From Erwinia tasmaniensis Et1/99 (lineage in GTDB: Bacteria; Pseudomonadota; Gammaproteobacteria; Enterobacterales; Enterobacteriaceae): 64,000 bases of DNA. Under the pieces are notes generated by a model. It saw only the letters and a list, made by a program, of their open reading frames with translations, was not told where the DNA came from and did no database searches. A program made the position numbers and the translations under genes. Position 1 is the first letter of the stretch; every line of letters starts with the position of its first letter. The stretch is taken from contig NC_010694.1 in assembly GCF_000026185.1 (NCBI RefSeq), forward strand, positions 558,001 through 622,000, written 5' to 3'. Shown here piece by piece: positions 16,791 to 25,600 of this stretch.

Positions 16791-17966
16791 ATGAAGAAAA
16801 AATCGCTTAATACGCTTCTGCTGGGCACCGCCTTTGCCGCAGCCCCCTGGTTACACGCCGCCGCTGCCCCAATGACGCAGCAGCAGATAACGCAGCTGGT
16901 AGATAACACCATCAAGCCCCTGCTGGAAAAACGGCAGATCCCCGGTATGGCGGTGGCGGTGCTGTATCACGGTCAGCCGCAGTTTTTTAATTATGGCGTA
17001 GCGGAAACGGAGCACCAGCGCGCGGTCACGCAAGATACCCTGTTTGAACTGGGTTCGGTGAGCAAAACCTTTACCGGAGTCGCTGGAGGGGTTGCCGTGC
17101 AGAGTGGCCTGATTAATCTCAATGATACGGTGGCGCAGCACAGCCCGGAGCTTAAGGGTGAGCAGTGGCAGAAGATAACCCTGCTCAATCTGGCGACTTA
17201 CACCGCTGGCGGCCTGCCGCTTCAGCTGCCGGATGCGGTGACAGATCCCGCAGGGCTGTGGCGCTATTATCAAGGGTGGCAGCCGCAGTGGCCTGCGGGC
17301 ACCATGCGCAATTATTCCAACGCCAGCATTGGCCTGTTCGGCGCGCTGGCGGTGAAGAACAGCGGCCTAAATTATGCTGACTACCTGAAAAAATCGGTAT
17401 TACAGCCGCTGAAGTTAACCCAAACCTTTATTACGGTTCCGCCATCGGCGCAGGCCAACTACGCGTGGGGATATCAGGACGGAAAGCCGGTGCGCGTTAC
17501 GCCGGGAATGCTGGATGCGGAGGCCTATGGGGTGAAGTCGGGCACCGGGGATATGATGAAATTTATGCAGGCGAACATCAATCCGGCAGGCTTGTCTCCA
17601 GAAAACAAAGTGTTAGCAAAGGGAATTACCCGCGCGCAGTCACGCTATTACCGCATCGGCAATATGTACCAGGGGCTGGGATGGGAAATGGTGGACTGGC
17701 CTATCGTCCCTGCTGAAGTGATCGCCGGTAGCGGTAACGAGATGGCTTTGCAGGCCAGGCCTGCCAGCGCGCTCAAGGCACCGCAGTCTGCCGTTGCCTC
17801 ATCCTGGGTGCAGAAAACCGGCAGCACTAACGGCTTTGGTGCCTATATTGCTTTTATCCCGGAAAAGCAGCTGGGTATTGTGATGCTGGCTAACAAAAAT
17901 TACCCCAATCCCGATCGTATTGCTGCGGCCTGGCAGATCCTTAAGGTTCTGGCCGACCGGCCATAA
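16791..17966 (+). CDS. ampC: Class C beta-lactamase (AmpC)
   Basis: 391 residues with a signal peptide cleaved near the alanine-rich stretch at 20-27, then the three class C motifs: S89-V-S-K92 (active serine and lysine), Y176-S-N178 and K343-T-G345 in 'WVQKTGSTNGFG'. All catalytic elements are intact. The enzyme would hydrolyse penicillins and cephalosporins in the periplasm. I use ATG 16791 (GGAAG upstream), which starts the signal peptide; the frame extends to 16722 without one. Regulated by the divergent AmpR. Confidence 0.95.
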   Translation: MKKKSLNTLLLGTAFAAAPWLHAAAAPMTQQQITQLVDNTIKPLLEKRQIPGMAVAVLYHGQPQFFNYGVAETEHQRAVTQDTLFELGSVSKTFTGVAGGVAVQSGLINLNDTVAQHSPELKGEQWQKITLLNLATYTAGGLPLQLPDAVTDPAGLWRYYQGWQPQWPAGTMRNYSNASIGLFGALAVKNSGLNYADYLKKSVLQPLKLTQTFITVPPSAQANYAWGYQDGKPVRVTPGMLDAEAYGVKSGTGDMMKFMQANINPAGLSPENKVLAKGITRAQSRYYRIGNMYQGLGWEMVDWPIVPAEVIAGSGNEMALQARPASALKAPQSAVASSWVQKTGSTNGFGAYIAFIPEKQLGIVMLANKNYPNPDRIAAAWQILKVLADRP

Positions 17967-17970
17967 AAAA

Positions 17971-18001
17971 TGCAGGTGGCGGACCCAATCTGCCACCTGC
18001 A
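17971..18001 (-). terminator. Rho-independent terminator between ampC and ivy
   Basis: A 10-bp perfect stem (17971-17980 with 17992-18001) follows the minus-strand ivy stop by 8 bases, and its minus-strand transcript ends in a run of U (A-run at 17965-17970). It can also act at the end of ampC, which it follows immediately. Confidence 0.8.
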
Positions 18002-18009
18002 CTAAAAGA

Positions 18010-18456
18010 TTATTGGAAGTTGAATTTGTCCGGATGGTTATCAAGGCTGCCCGTCAGGGCAGCAAACAGCACCGTTTTGCCATCAATGGACAGGTCGTCA
18101 TCAATATTCAGCCAAATTAGCGTCTGGCTGAATGCTTTTTCATCTACGGTAGAAAAGACCCCGGCCATTTTTTTTGATTCGGGGGAGTAAAGCACGGCAA
18201 TATTCTGCGCCGCGCAGTCATGGGGCTTACAGGCATTCAGCACCATAAATTTTTTATCGCCAATTTCCACCTGCTGGTTCCGTGAACTGGTTCCACCCTG
18301 CGTGACCCAGCGCGGCAACGGGTGTTTTCCCACCATTTTTTTGAATGTGTCCTTTGTCTCTTTGTTGGTTGCCAGGTCGCTGACGGTAAGGTCGTTTTGC
18401 GCGTAAGCGGAGAGCGTGGTGAGAGAGAGGATGAGGGCAATAAGTGACTTTTTCAC
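18010..18456 (-). CDS. ivy: Inhibitor of vertebrate C-type lysozyme (Ivy family)
   Basis: A periplasmic protein with a signal peptide (KKSLIALILSLTTLSAYAQ) and the Ivy signature loop 'CKPHDC', whose cysteines form the disulfide around the inhibitory histidine. Ivy proteins block C-type lysozyme and may protect the cell wall from autolysins or host lysozyme. I prefer GTG 18456 because AAGGAG lies 9 bases upstream; the ATG at 18474 would place that ribosome site inside the gene. It faces ampC across a shared terminator. Confidence 0.88.
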   Translation of the reverse strand: MKKSLIALILSLTTLSAYAQNDLTVSDLATNKETKDTFKKMVGKHPLPRWVTQGGTSSRNQQVEIGDKKFMVLNACKPHDCAAQNIAVLYSPESKKMAGVFSTVDEKAFSQTLIWLNIDDDLSIDGKTVLFAALTGSLDNHPDKFNFQ

Positions 18457-18589
18457 GGCGGTAGCTCCTTGCATGGGGTGTCATCATGTCTGGTCAAAAC
18501 TAGCATGTTTTTCGGGTACAGCCGCAAAATTTTCTGCCGGTCGCTCACCGCGAGGCAGGCGCTGACGCAGCGCCTGCAAAGCACGGGGT

Positions 18590-18973
18590 TTATGCGATGA
18601 CTTCAGCGAGGCCGGCGGGCACGCTGGGTCGGCCATTGATTAAACAGGTGGCGGTAAAGACCGCTTCGGCATAAACCACGTCGTTAACCAAAATCTGCTG
18701 GAAGAAATTCACCCGGCTACGCTTTTCATTTTTCTGCGGCTGACAGGTGACGACGACCTTATCATCCGCTTTCAGGCTCTTCTTAAACTTGAGGGTAAAT
18801 TCCAGCAGCATATGAATGCGGCCCTGCTTAAATTCTTCCTCAAGCTCCAGCCCCAGGCTCTCCGCCATATAAGCATGACGCGCCCATTCAAAATAAAACG
18901 GATAGTAAAGGCCATCGACCACGCCCTGAAAATCAACATGGTTCGGGTCAACGTCATAGTGTTTGCAAAACAT
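18590..18973 (-). CDS. Hotdog-fold acyl-CoA thioesterase (4HBT family)
   Basis: 127 residues. The motif 'DPNHVDFQGVVDGLYYPFYF' is the active-site region of 4-hydroxybenzoyl-CoA/YbgC-type thioesterases, in which the Asp at the start of the loop is catalytic, and 'KSLKADDKVVV' matches the following strand. AAAGGAAT lies at the right distance from ATG 18973, and the longer frame to 19036 has no ribosome site. Substrate unknown. It sits 55 bases after the GNAT gene on the same strand, so the two may be co-transcribed. Confidence 0.8.
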   Translation of the reverse strand: MFCKHYDVDPNHVDFQGVVDGLYYPFYFEWARHAYMAESLGLELEEEFKQGRIHMLLEFTLKFKKSLKADDKVVVTCQPQKNEKRSRVNFFQQILVNDVVYAEAVFTATCLINGRPSVPAGLAEVIA

Positions 18974-19028
18974 GATTATTCCTTTATGGCTTATTTTAAA
19001 ACAGGTTAACAAGGGTCGGTCTTCGGGT

Positions 19029-19451
19029 CTAATCATCCAGCCATTTAATCAGATAATGCTGACGGTGGTGGTGGTGCGGCATCTGTTCCAGCGTCATTTG
19101 CAGCCGGTAGCCCTGCTTTTCATAAAACTCTCGCGCCTGAAAGCTGAAGGTATCGACACAAACGCGGCAACAGCCGCGCGCGATGGCCTCAAGCTCCGCA
19201 GCCCGTAGCAGCCTGGCACCGTGGCCACCGCCGCGTCGCGTTTCTTCGACCCATAAAAAATGAAGATGCATCCAGTTTCCCCAAGTGGTGGCGAGCAGCC
19301 CGGCTATTTTGCTGCCGTCATCGTCATCAAGGAAAACGGCCAGCTCTTTTATTTCTCCAATATCAACATGTTGTGCATTGAACGCCATCAGCTTCTGACG
19401 GATACAATCCACGTCTTCAGGGTGCGGTGTGGCGGTCACCTTCATATTCAT
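19029..19451 (-). CDS. GNAT-family N-acetyltransferase
   Basis: 140 residues with the GNAT fold order: 'IAGLLATTWGNWMHLHFLWV' (strands 2-4), an acetyl-CoA loop of the R/Q-x-x-G-x-G/A type in 'RRGGGHGARLLRAAE', and 'FYEKQGYRL' at the C-terminal end. The histidine-rich tail (MPHHHHRQHY) is unusual. The substrate cannot be read. ATG 19451 follows AGGA; a second ATG two codons later is an alternative. It marks the chromosomal boundary of the secretion island, only 61 bases from the hrcU stop. Confidence 0.8.
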   Translation of the reverse strand: MNMKVTATPHPEDVDCIRQKLMAFNAQHVDIGEIKELAVFLDDDDGSKIAGLLATTWGNWMHLHFLWVEETRRGGGHGARLLRAAELEAIARGCCRVCVDTFSFQAREFYEKQGYRLQMTLEQMPHHHHRQHYLIKWLDD

Positions 19452-19512
19452 CGGCCATGTTCCTCGTGCATTTTTCAGGAGATGTGTGGTGAACGGCGGC
19501 GAAAAGTTCCGG

Positions 19513-20595
19513 CTATTCTGCCTCCAGTTCAATCACCTCATCGTTGATCTGGCCTTCCAGCTGACGCAGCACGCGATAAACCTGGGCCACCGCCTGGAGC
19601 GTATGGCGCGGGATCAGCTGCCCTTCCTGCGAACGATAAAGCGTGCGCGCCAGCCAGATAAAGCGGATAACCGGAATATTGGCCTGCTGCGCACGGGCAA
19701 TCAGCGCTTTCGCTTCGCCGTCTTCCCCCTTGCAGATAATGCGCGGCAGCGGCGTCAGTTCAGGGCGATAATAGAGCGCTACCGCATAGTGCGTGGGGTT
19801 AACCAGCAGCAGGTCGGCCTCTTCGACCGGCTTGCTCTTAACCGCTGCCGCCGGTTGGTTGAGCAACTCATGCGCCAGCGCATGGCGGTGGCCTTTCATA
19901 TGCGGATCGCCTTCAGACTGTTTATGTTCATCGCGGATATCCTGATGGCTCATGCGCTGCTGTTTGATAAAGAAGTATTTCTGCAGGCCAAAGTCCAGCA
20001 GCGTCAGTACCAGCAGCGTCAGCAGCGTCTGGCGCGAAACGCGGGTGAGCAGCACTTCCACGGCGGGCCAGAAGCTGTCCAGATCGCCATAGGCCAGCCG
20101 GGCCAGCGATTCGAGATCCGGCGTCAGCACCAGATAAAAAATGGTGCTGATGGCGGCGGCTTTAACAATGTTGTTAAACATCTCGCTGAGTTTTTTGACG
20201 GAAAACATCTGTTTGAACTGGTTGATCGGGTTCAGGCGGTTGAAGTCTGGCTTCAGCGCCTCCGGCGCGAACAGCGGGCCGTATTGGATCCAGCCGCCGA
20301 TAATGCGCAGCAGCGCCGCTATCGCCACCGTCAGGCCACAGAAGGTGGCGACCAGAACCAGGGCGCTGCTCACCACTTCACTTAACGCCAGTTCAAAAGG
20401 TTGACCAATGCGCGCCAGCGGCAGCCTCATCAGCGCCTGTAGCTTTTGCATCCCGACATCGTCCAGCGCCAGCACGGTCTCCACCAGCCCGGCGCAAATC
20501 AGCAGTTTGGGAACGTCCTGACTTTGCGGAACCTGACCTTTACGGCGCGCATCCTGTAGTTTTTTCGCCGTGGGCTTTTCCGTTTTTTCCGCCAC
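19513..20595 (-). CDS. hrcU: T3SS export-gate switch protein HrcU (SctU)
   Basis: 360 residues: four membrane spans in the first 210, then the cytosolic domain with the autocleavage motif N266-P-T-H269 ('LLLVNPTHYAVAL'). Cleavage there switches the apparatus from early to late substrates. It starts with GTG at 20595, immediately after hrcT, and is the last gene of the hrpJ operon. The short C-terminal extension (EGQINDEVIELEAE) is acidic. Full length, with no sign of damage. Confidence 0.97.
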   Translation of the reverse strand: MAEKTEKPTAKKLQDARRKGQVPQSQDVPKLLICAGLVETVLALDDVGMQKLQALMRLPLARIGQPFELALSEVVSSALVLVATFCGLTVAIAALLRIIGGWIQYGPLFAPEALKPDFNRLNPINQFKQMFSVKKLSEMFNNIVKAAAISTIFYLVLTPDLESLARLAYGDLDSFWPAVEVLLTRVSRQTLLTLLVLTLLDFGLQKYFFIKQQRMSHQDIRDEHKQSEGDPHMKGHRHALAHELLNQPAAAVKSKPVEEADLLLVNPTHYAVALYYRPELTPLPRIICKGEDGEAKALIARAQQANIPVIRFIWLARTLYRSQEGQLIPRHTLQAVAQVYRVLRQLEGQINDEVIELEAE

Positions 20596-20596
20596 G

Positions 20597-21394
20597 TTAG
20601 CGACCTCCGAGGATTAACGGCATGAGCTTGCTGAGATCGTACAGTTGCAGCAGGCGATCTTCGCCCAGCGCATTCAGCGTAGGAATGTAAATGACAAAAA
20701 ACAGCAGACCAACCAGGCACTTAGCCGGTACGGACAGCACGAAAACCTGTAGCTGCGGGCTGTAGAGACTGAGAATGGCGATGCTGAAATCCAGCAGCAG
20801 CAGCAGGGCCACCAGCGGGCCGGCGTAGATAATGATATGGGTAAAGGTATCCGCCAGCAGCGCCAGATACTGTTGGAATCCCTCCTCATGGGGCAGCGGT
20901 AGCCATTGCAGCACCGGCCAGATGCGGTAACTGTCCCAGATAATCTGCGTCACGCCGCGCAGACCGATGCCGAGCATCAGCAGCAGGATCAGCGTCTGTT
21001 GCAGCAGCAGGCCCAGCGGCGTGAAGTCGCTGCCGAGCGCCGGATTAAGCTGGCCGCCGATCAGCGCACCGCGCTGGTTGTCAAACAGCGCGCCGACCGA
21101 CTGAAACAGCCAGAACGGCATTCCCAGCAGCAGCCCCAGCAGGATGCCGATGGTCACTTCTTTCAGCACCAGGCCAATCAGCTGCGGCCAGTCGGGCATC
21201 TGTACCGCCAGCTGCGCCTGTAGTCCGATGGCGGGCATCAGCGCCAGCGCCAGCGCCACACCGGTGCGCACCATGCCTTTGAGGATATTGAAAGAAAATA
21301 CTGGCATCAGGATCAGGCAGGGGTAAATGCGCGCCGCCCCCAGCGTCAGCGCAAAGATAAACTGATAAACCGTGTGGATGGCATCGCTGCTCAT
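20597..21394 (-). CDS. hrcT: T3SS export-gate protein HrcT (SctT)
   Basis: 265 residues and about six membrane helices, of the FliR/SctT family ('PVFSFNILKGMVRTGVALAL', 'FDNQRGALIGGQLNPALGSD'). It forms the export gate with HrcR and HrcS. One base separates it from hrcS and one from hrcU, a tight operon. Confidence 0.96.
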   Translation of the reverse strand: MSSDAIHTVYQFIFALTLGAARIYPCLILMPVFSFNILKGMVRTGVALALALMPAIGLQAQLAVQMPDWPQLIGLVLKEVTIGILLGLLLGMPFWLFQSVGALFDNQRGALIGGQLNPALGSDFTPLGLLLQQTLILLLMLGIGLRGVTQIIWDSYRIWPVLQWLPLPHEEGFQQYLALLADTFTHIIIYAGPLVALLLLLDFSIAILSLYSPQLQVFVLSVPAKCLVGLLFFVIYIPTLNALGEDRLLQLYDLSKLMPLILGGR

Positions 21395-21395
21395 G

Positions 21396-21656
21396 TTATG
21401 CCCTGGTCTGCGGGATCATGGTAAAAGCCTGCTGCGCCAGCTCGATCAGCTCCACGCCTATCCAACGGCCGCTCAGCGCCAGCGCCACGCCAACCGCCAC
21501 CAGCTTGATGGCGAACGGCAGGGTCTGATCCTGTAACTGCATCACCGCCTGCAATAGTGAAACCAGCACCCCGACGATCACCGCCACCAGCAGCGGCGGG
21601 GCGGAAAGCAGCACCACCAGCAGCATCGCCTGTTTGAACAGATTCAGTATGTCCAT
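21396..21656 (-). CDS. hrcS: T3SS export-gate protein HrcS (SctS)
   Basis: 86 residues with two membrane hairpin helices (FliQ/SctS family; 'ALLVVLLSAPPLLVAVIVGV'-like start and 'LQAVMQLQDQTLPFAIKLVA'). Small export-gate subunit, length normal for the family. Located between hrcR and hrcT as in other Hrp1 clusters. Confidence 0.95.
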   Translation of the reverse strand: MDILNLFKQAMLLVVLLSAPPLLVAVIVGVLVSLLQAVMQLQDQTLPFAIKLVAVGVALALSGRWIGVELIELAQQAFTMIPQTRA

Positions 21657-21663
21657 GCTTTCC

Positions 21664-22317
21664 TCACAGGTAACTGTAAAACAGGCCGTCGAGCAGGCGG
21701 GTCCAGCCGTTGATCAGCACGAACAGCAGCATTTTCAGCGGCAGTGACAGCGTCATTGGCGCCACCATCTGCATGCCGAGCGCCAGCAGCACGTTAGACA
21801 CGATCAGATCGATGACGATAAACGGGATATAAATGAGAAAGCCAATCTTAAAACCGGCCTGTAGCTCGGACAGCACGAAGGCGGGGATCACCAGCAGCAG
21901 GTTGTCTTTGCTCACGCTGTCCGACATCTCTTTTGGCCACATGCGCACGCTGTTTTCCTGGAGATGGATCAGGATGTCGGGATCGGTATTGTGGGTCATA
22001 AATTTCTGTAGCGGGGCCACGCCGTGAGTGACGCTGTTCTTCAGGCTATCCATGCTGGATAAATCGGCGGGAGACTGGCTAAACTGCTGCTGCATCTGGT
22101 TAAACACCGGGGCCATAACGAACAGCGTGGCCGCCAGGGCAATGCCGTACAGCGCCATATTGGGCGGCACCTGCTGTACCCCGATGGCATTACGCGTGAT
22201 CAACAGTACCATCGAGATCTTCAAAAAACAGGTACAGACGATCATCAGCATCGGGATCAGTGACAGCGCCCCGAGGAACAGGGCGAAGGTCATCGGATCA
22301 AATTGCTCGGTATTCAT
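21664..22317 (-). CDS. hrcR: T3SS export-gate protein HrcR (SctR)
   Basis: 217 residues of the FliP/SctR family: an N-terminal hydrophobic pair ('[20 protein letters not shown]') with the family segment '[21 protein letters not shown]', and a C-terminal pair ('[20 protein letters not shown]'). The conserved '[20 protein letters not shown]' region is intact. Its start overlaps the hrcQ end by 4 bases. Confidence 0.96.
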   Translation of the reverse strand: MNTEQFDPMTFALFLGALSLIPMLMIVCTCFLKISMVLLITRNAIGVQQVPPNMALYGIALAATLFVMAPVFNQMQQQFSQSPADLSSMDSLKNSVTHGVAPLQKFMTHNTDPDILIHLQENSVRMWPKEMSDSVSKDNLLLVIPAFVLSELQAGFKIGFLIYIPFIVIDLIVSNVLLALGMQMVAPMTLSLPLKMLLFVLINGWTRLLDGLFYSYL

Positions 22318-23330
22318 TCTGCCACCTGTCGCGATGCCAGCAGCAGCTGGGTCAGCTGTAAACCCAGATGGCCTTCCACATCCACCAGCTCCCCGCGCGC
22401 AATCAGCGTGTCGCCGTGGTACAAGCCGGCTTCGCCCGGCGTAACGTTATCCAGCGTCACCACGCTGCCCGCCTGCAATTGTTGCAGTTCGCCCAACGTC
22501 ATAACGGTGCGACCACAGCGCACCTCCAGCGACAGCGGCAGCGATGCCAACCGCCTGCTCTCTTCACCGCTCAGATATTCAGACTGTGGATCGTTGGTTG
22601 ATTCATCATCGCCAGCGCTGTTCAAGGGGATATTCTCCAAATGGTTAAGCAAAAAATGGTGGGGCAACTGCAACTCACCGTATAACCGCCGCCCGGCAAC
22701 GGTCAGGCTGCCCTGGCCATCTGCGGTGAAATAGCTGACGGGGGGGATCAGCAGGTCGCCAACGGTGAGCGCCGCCAGCTGCTGCGTGGACAGCGTCATT
22801 CGTCCCGCAACCAGCGGTTGGCTGTAGGTCATTGCGGCCGGTAGTGCAGGCGGGCTGCCTTGCCAGCCGGGCTGGCTGAGCCAGTGCGCCAGCTGCGCGT
22901 GGCCCAGCCGCAGCCGGCATTCGGCATGGCGATCGCCCAGCCTGACGTGCAGTCTGGCTTTGACCTCACCACTATCAGGCCCCTGGGCTGGCCGGATCTC
23001 GCCAAACAGCAGGGCCAGCTCCGGGCTTAAATACTGATTGAACAGCGCCCACTGCCAGCCGTCTTCCGGCGGGTGAGCATCCCGTGCCGGGAGGGGAGAG
23101 CGTGACAGCAGGTTGAGCAGCGGCGCGGCATCGCCGAGAGAAAAATCACCCAGCGCACAGCGCCAGTGGCTCTGTTCAGCGGGCTGCTGCTGCCCGTCCG
23201 GCAGTAAACAGAGCCTGCCGGTCTCATCGCCCAGCGTAAAAGCGTAATGGTGAGCGGCGGCGAGGCGGTTTTGCGACCGTACGTGGGCGCGGCTGATACG
23301 CGGGAAATTGAGCAGGGCTGCTTCGCTCAC
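22314..23330 (-). CDS. hrcQ: T3SS cytosolic C-ring/sorting platform protein HrcQ (SctQ)
   Basis: 338 residues ending in a SpoA (FliN/YscQ C-terminal) domain: '[20 protein letters not shown]' and '[20 protein letters not shown]'. The gene is a single frame, unlike Pseudomonas where it is split into hrcQA and hrcQB. An internal start producing a short C-terminal form, as in YscQ, is possible but not evident. Overlaps hrpP by 4 bases. Confidence 0.93.
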   Translation of the reverse strand: MSEAALLNFPRISRAHVRSQNRLAAAHHYAFTLGDETGRLCLLPDGQQQPAEQSHWRCALGDFSLGDAAPLLNLLSRSPLPARDAHPPEDGWQWALFNQYLSPELALLFGEIRPAQGPDSGEVKARLHVRLGDRHAECRLRLGHAQLAHWLSQPGWQGSPPALPAAMTYSQPLVAGRMTLSTQQLAALTVGDLLIPPVSYFTADGQGSLTVAGRRLYGELQLPHHFLLNHLENIPLNSAGDDESTNDPQSEYLSGEESRRLASLPLSLEVRCGRTVMTLGELQQLQAGSVVTLDNVTPGEAGLYHGDTLIARGELVDVEGHLGLQLTQLLLASRQVAE

Positions 23331-23806
23331 GGCGCTTCTCCCTGCTCAATCGCCAGCTTTACCGGGCCGTTCAGAGACTGGCTCAACAGGCGGCGGCACT
23401 GGATTTCCCGGCGCTGCCAGTGACGCCAGACCTGTGGCGGAAAACGCAGGGAGATATCCCAGCCGACGGGCTGGCGCGGTGCCAGGGTGACATCGACTTC
23501 TCCCGCCTCCGGCAGCAGCAGGGTAAAGGCACATTCTGACGCTGCACCTCCTGCAATATGCTTTTGCAGTTCCTGATGCAGCATCTGCCAGTCGGGAGAC
23601 GGCGCTTCCTCCTGCACGGGTTCATTTTCAGGGATGTATTCACTGGCGCAGGCGAAAAATAGGGAACCTGGCGCGATCGGTGAAGTCTCTTTGCCATCGT
23701 GCTGGCGCGGCCTGGCGGGTGGCAGGCGATCGCGGTAGCGCTCGTCCGCCTGGGGCTGGCGCGGAGAGGGCGGCAGCCGGTCAGGGTATCCCGAGGTATT
23801 CATCAC
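23327..23806 (-). CDS. hrpP: T3SS needle/pilus length regulator HrpP (SctP)
   Basis: 159 residues. The N-terminal half is proline- and charge-rich and probably disordered ('PPSPRQPQADERYRDRLPPA'). The C-terminal half carries a folded domain with 'GEVDVTLAPRQPVGWDIS', consistent with the T3S4 substrate-specificity domain of SctP. In other Hrp systems HrpP is itself secreted and helps set substrate switching. It overlaps hrpO and hrcQ by 4 bases each. Two start codons (23806, 23803) are possible. Confidence 0.85.
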   Translation of the reverse strand: MMNTSGYPDRLPPSPRQPQADERYRDRLPPARPRQHDGKETSPIAPGSLFFACASEYIPENEPVQEEAPSPDWQMLHQELQKHIAGGAASECAFTLLLPEAGEVDVTLAPRQPVGWDISLRFPPQVWRHWQRREIQCRRLLSQSLNGPVKLAIEQGEAP

Positions 23807-24249
23807 GCCTCCTCCAGGTGTTCAGACAGGTATTCCAGCTTTTCCACCGCTTTCTGCTGCTCACGCGCCCGCCGGGCGGCCTGCTCCAGCTGATATTCGG
23901 CCTCCTCACAGGCCTGTTGCGCCTGCTGGCACTGCTGTTGCTGCTGCCCCACCGCCTGGAGGGCCGACTGTTCACCGGCCAGCCGCCGGGTCAGTTTTTC
24001 CCGCGATGGCTGGCGCTGCTGGAATGCATCGCGCTTGTGCTGATAGTCCTGCTGGTAGCGCACCAGCTGCTGCTGCTCTGTCTGCTGCTGCGCCTGCGCC
24101 TGGTCCAGCTGCAACTGCTGCTGGCGCTGCTGGCGCTGGGCGCGGCTCAGGCGCTGACGGCGGATCGGCATCAGGATGCTTAACGCCTGCTGCAAACTTT
24201 GCCGTTGAATATCCGGCTGCTCATCAAGTTCGTGATCAATCAGGGGCAT
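23803..24249 (-). CDS. hrpO: T3SS central stalk protein HrpO (SctO)
   Basis: 148 residues, glutamine- and arginine-rich and predicted to be a long coiled coil ('LSRAQRQQRQQQLQLDQAQA', 'EEAEYQLEQAARRAREQQKA'). This is the FliJ/SctO type that links the HrcN ATPase to HrcV. ATG 24249 is chosen since it begins MPLIDHE after the hrcN end with a 14-base overlap. The longer frame to 24357 only reads through hrcN. The Gln runs make the DNA repetitive (GCTG/CAGC), but this is codon bias, not a repeat element. Confidence 0.88.
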   Translation of the reverse strand: MPLIDHELDEQPDIQRQSLQQALSILMPIRRQRLSRAQRQQRQQQLQLDQAQAQQQTEQQQLVRYQQDYQHKRDAFQQRQPSREKLTRRLAGEQSALQAVGQQQQQCQQAQQACEEAEYQLEQAARRAREQQKAVEKLEYLSEHLEEA

Positions 24250-25600
24250 GGGCGCTGACCTCCGCAAGGTGATACTGGGTTTGTTCAAAAGGATCGGGGG
24301 CGCGCATCGACTGGCGCAGGAAGCGGTTGATGATGTCATTGGCGTTGACGGCGGCATCGGTCAGGCCGTCGTTCCCCGGCTGGTACTCACCAAGCCGTAT
24401 CAGCATTTCCACCTGCTGATAGGCCGCCATCAGGCTGCGCAGTCGTCCGGCCTGCTGCATATGCGTCGGTTCGACAACGTTGCTCATGGTGCGGCTCAGG
24501 CTGGCGAGAATATCGATGGCGGGATAGTGATTGCGCTCGGCCAGACGGCGGCTCAATACGATATGGCCGTCGATCAGCGAGCGCACTTCATCGGCCACCG
24601 GATCGTTCATCGAGTCCTGTTCGATCAGCACCGAATACAGGGCGGTGATCGCCCCCTGCCGGGTCTGTCCCGCACGCTCCACCAGCCGTGGCAGCAGGGT
24701 ATAAACCGACGGCGGCAGCCCGCCGCGCCCCGGTGGTTCGCCCAGCGCCAGTCCGATTTCGCGCTGGGCGCGGGCAAAACGGGTGAGTGAGTCGACGATC
24801 AGCAGCACGCTTTTGCCTTCGGCGCGAAACGCTTCGGCGATGGCGGTGGCGGTAAACGCGGCGCGGGCGCGCTCCATGCTGCTGCGATCTGAGGTGGCGC
24901 ACAGCAGCACCGTGCGGCTGCGCAACTCCTCATCCAGCTCGTGGTCAAGAAATTCGCGCAGTTCACGGCCGCGCTCACCGATCAGGCCAAAGACGATGGC
25001 ATCGCATGGGGTATTACGCGCCAGCTCCGCCAGCAGCGTGGTTTTGCCACAGCCCGCCCCGGCAAAAATGCCTACCCGCTGGCCGTTGCCGATGGTCAGC
25101 AGACCGTCAATCGCCCGCAGCCCGGTGGGCAGCGGGGTATCGATACGCGGACGTTCGGTGGGGGGCGGCGCATCGTTCAGCACCGGTACGGCGCGCACTT
25201 TAGTGCCCGGCTTGGCGAAGGCGCTGTGCCCACCCGGCTCCAGCGCCCGGCCGAAACCGTCCAGCACGCTGCCCAGCAGCCGCTCGCTGACGCAAATACT
25301 GTGCGGCAGATACAGCGGGATGATGATGGCCCCCTGGGAGATACCGTCCAGCGCGCCGAGGGCGGACAGCAGGATTTTCTCCGGGCTGAAGCCGACGATC
25401 TCCGACAGCACGCTGCCGCCGTCACTGCGCTGAATGCGGCATAAATCCCCGATGCGCGCGCCCGGCAAGGTGCATTCGATCAGGATGCCGCTGATACCGG
25501 TCACGCGCCCGTAGCGACTGACCGGCGCATAGCCTTCCAGGCGCTGCTGCTGGCGCTGCGCCCACTGCGTCAGGCTCTGGCGTAGCGCGCTCATCACCAT
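24236..25600 (-). CDS. hrcN: T3SS ATPase HrcN (SctN)
   Basis: 454 residues of the F1-like secretion ATPase family: Walker A 'GAGCGKTTLL' with K186, 'LLIVDSLTRFARAQREIGLA' (Walker B), and 'GLPPSVYTLLPRLVERAGQT'. It unfolds and strips chaperones from effectors at the base of the injectisome, with HrpE (stator) and HrpO (stalk). ATG 25600 overlaps the hrpQ stop, so translation is coupled. Confidence 0.97.
   Translation of the reverse strand: MVMSALRQSLTQWAQRQQQRLEGYAPVSRYGRVTGISGILIECTLPGARIGDLCRIQRSDGGSVLSEIVGFSPEKILLSALGALDGISQGAIIIPLYLPHSICVSERLLGSVLDGFGRALEPGGHSAFAKPGTKVRAVPVLNDAPPPTERPRIDTPLPTGLRAIDGLLTIGNGQRVGIFAGAGCGKTTLLAELARNTPCDAIVFGLIGERGRELREFLDHELDEELRSRTVLLCATSDRSSMERARAAFTATAIAEAFRAEGKSVLLIVDSLTRFARAQREIGLALGEPPGRGGLPPSVYTLLPRLVERAGQTRQGAITALYSVLIEQDSMNDPVADEVRSLIDGHIVLSRRLAERNHYPAIDILASLSRTMSNVVEPTHMQQAGRLRSLMAAYQQVEMLIRLGEYQPGNDGLTDAAVNANDIINRFLRQSMRAPDPFEQTQYHLAEVSAHAPD

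Noticed and set aside
23860..24190. Apparent CAG/CTG microsatellite
   Set aside because: This is the Gln-rich coiled coil of hrpO; codon use explains the repetition and there is no perfect tandem array.
24783..25433. 216-codon plus-strand frame opposite hrcN
   Set aside because: Ser/Arg/Pro-rich shadow of hrcN with no recognisable domain.
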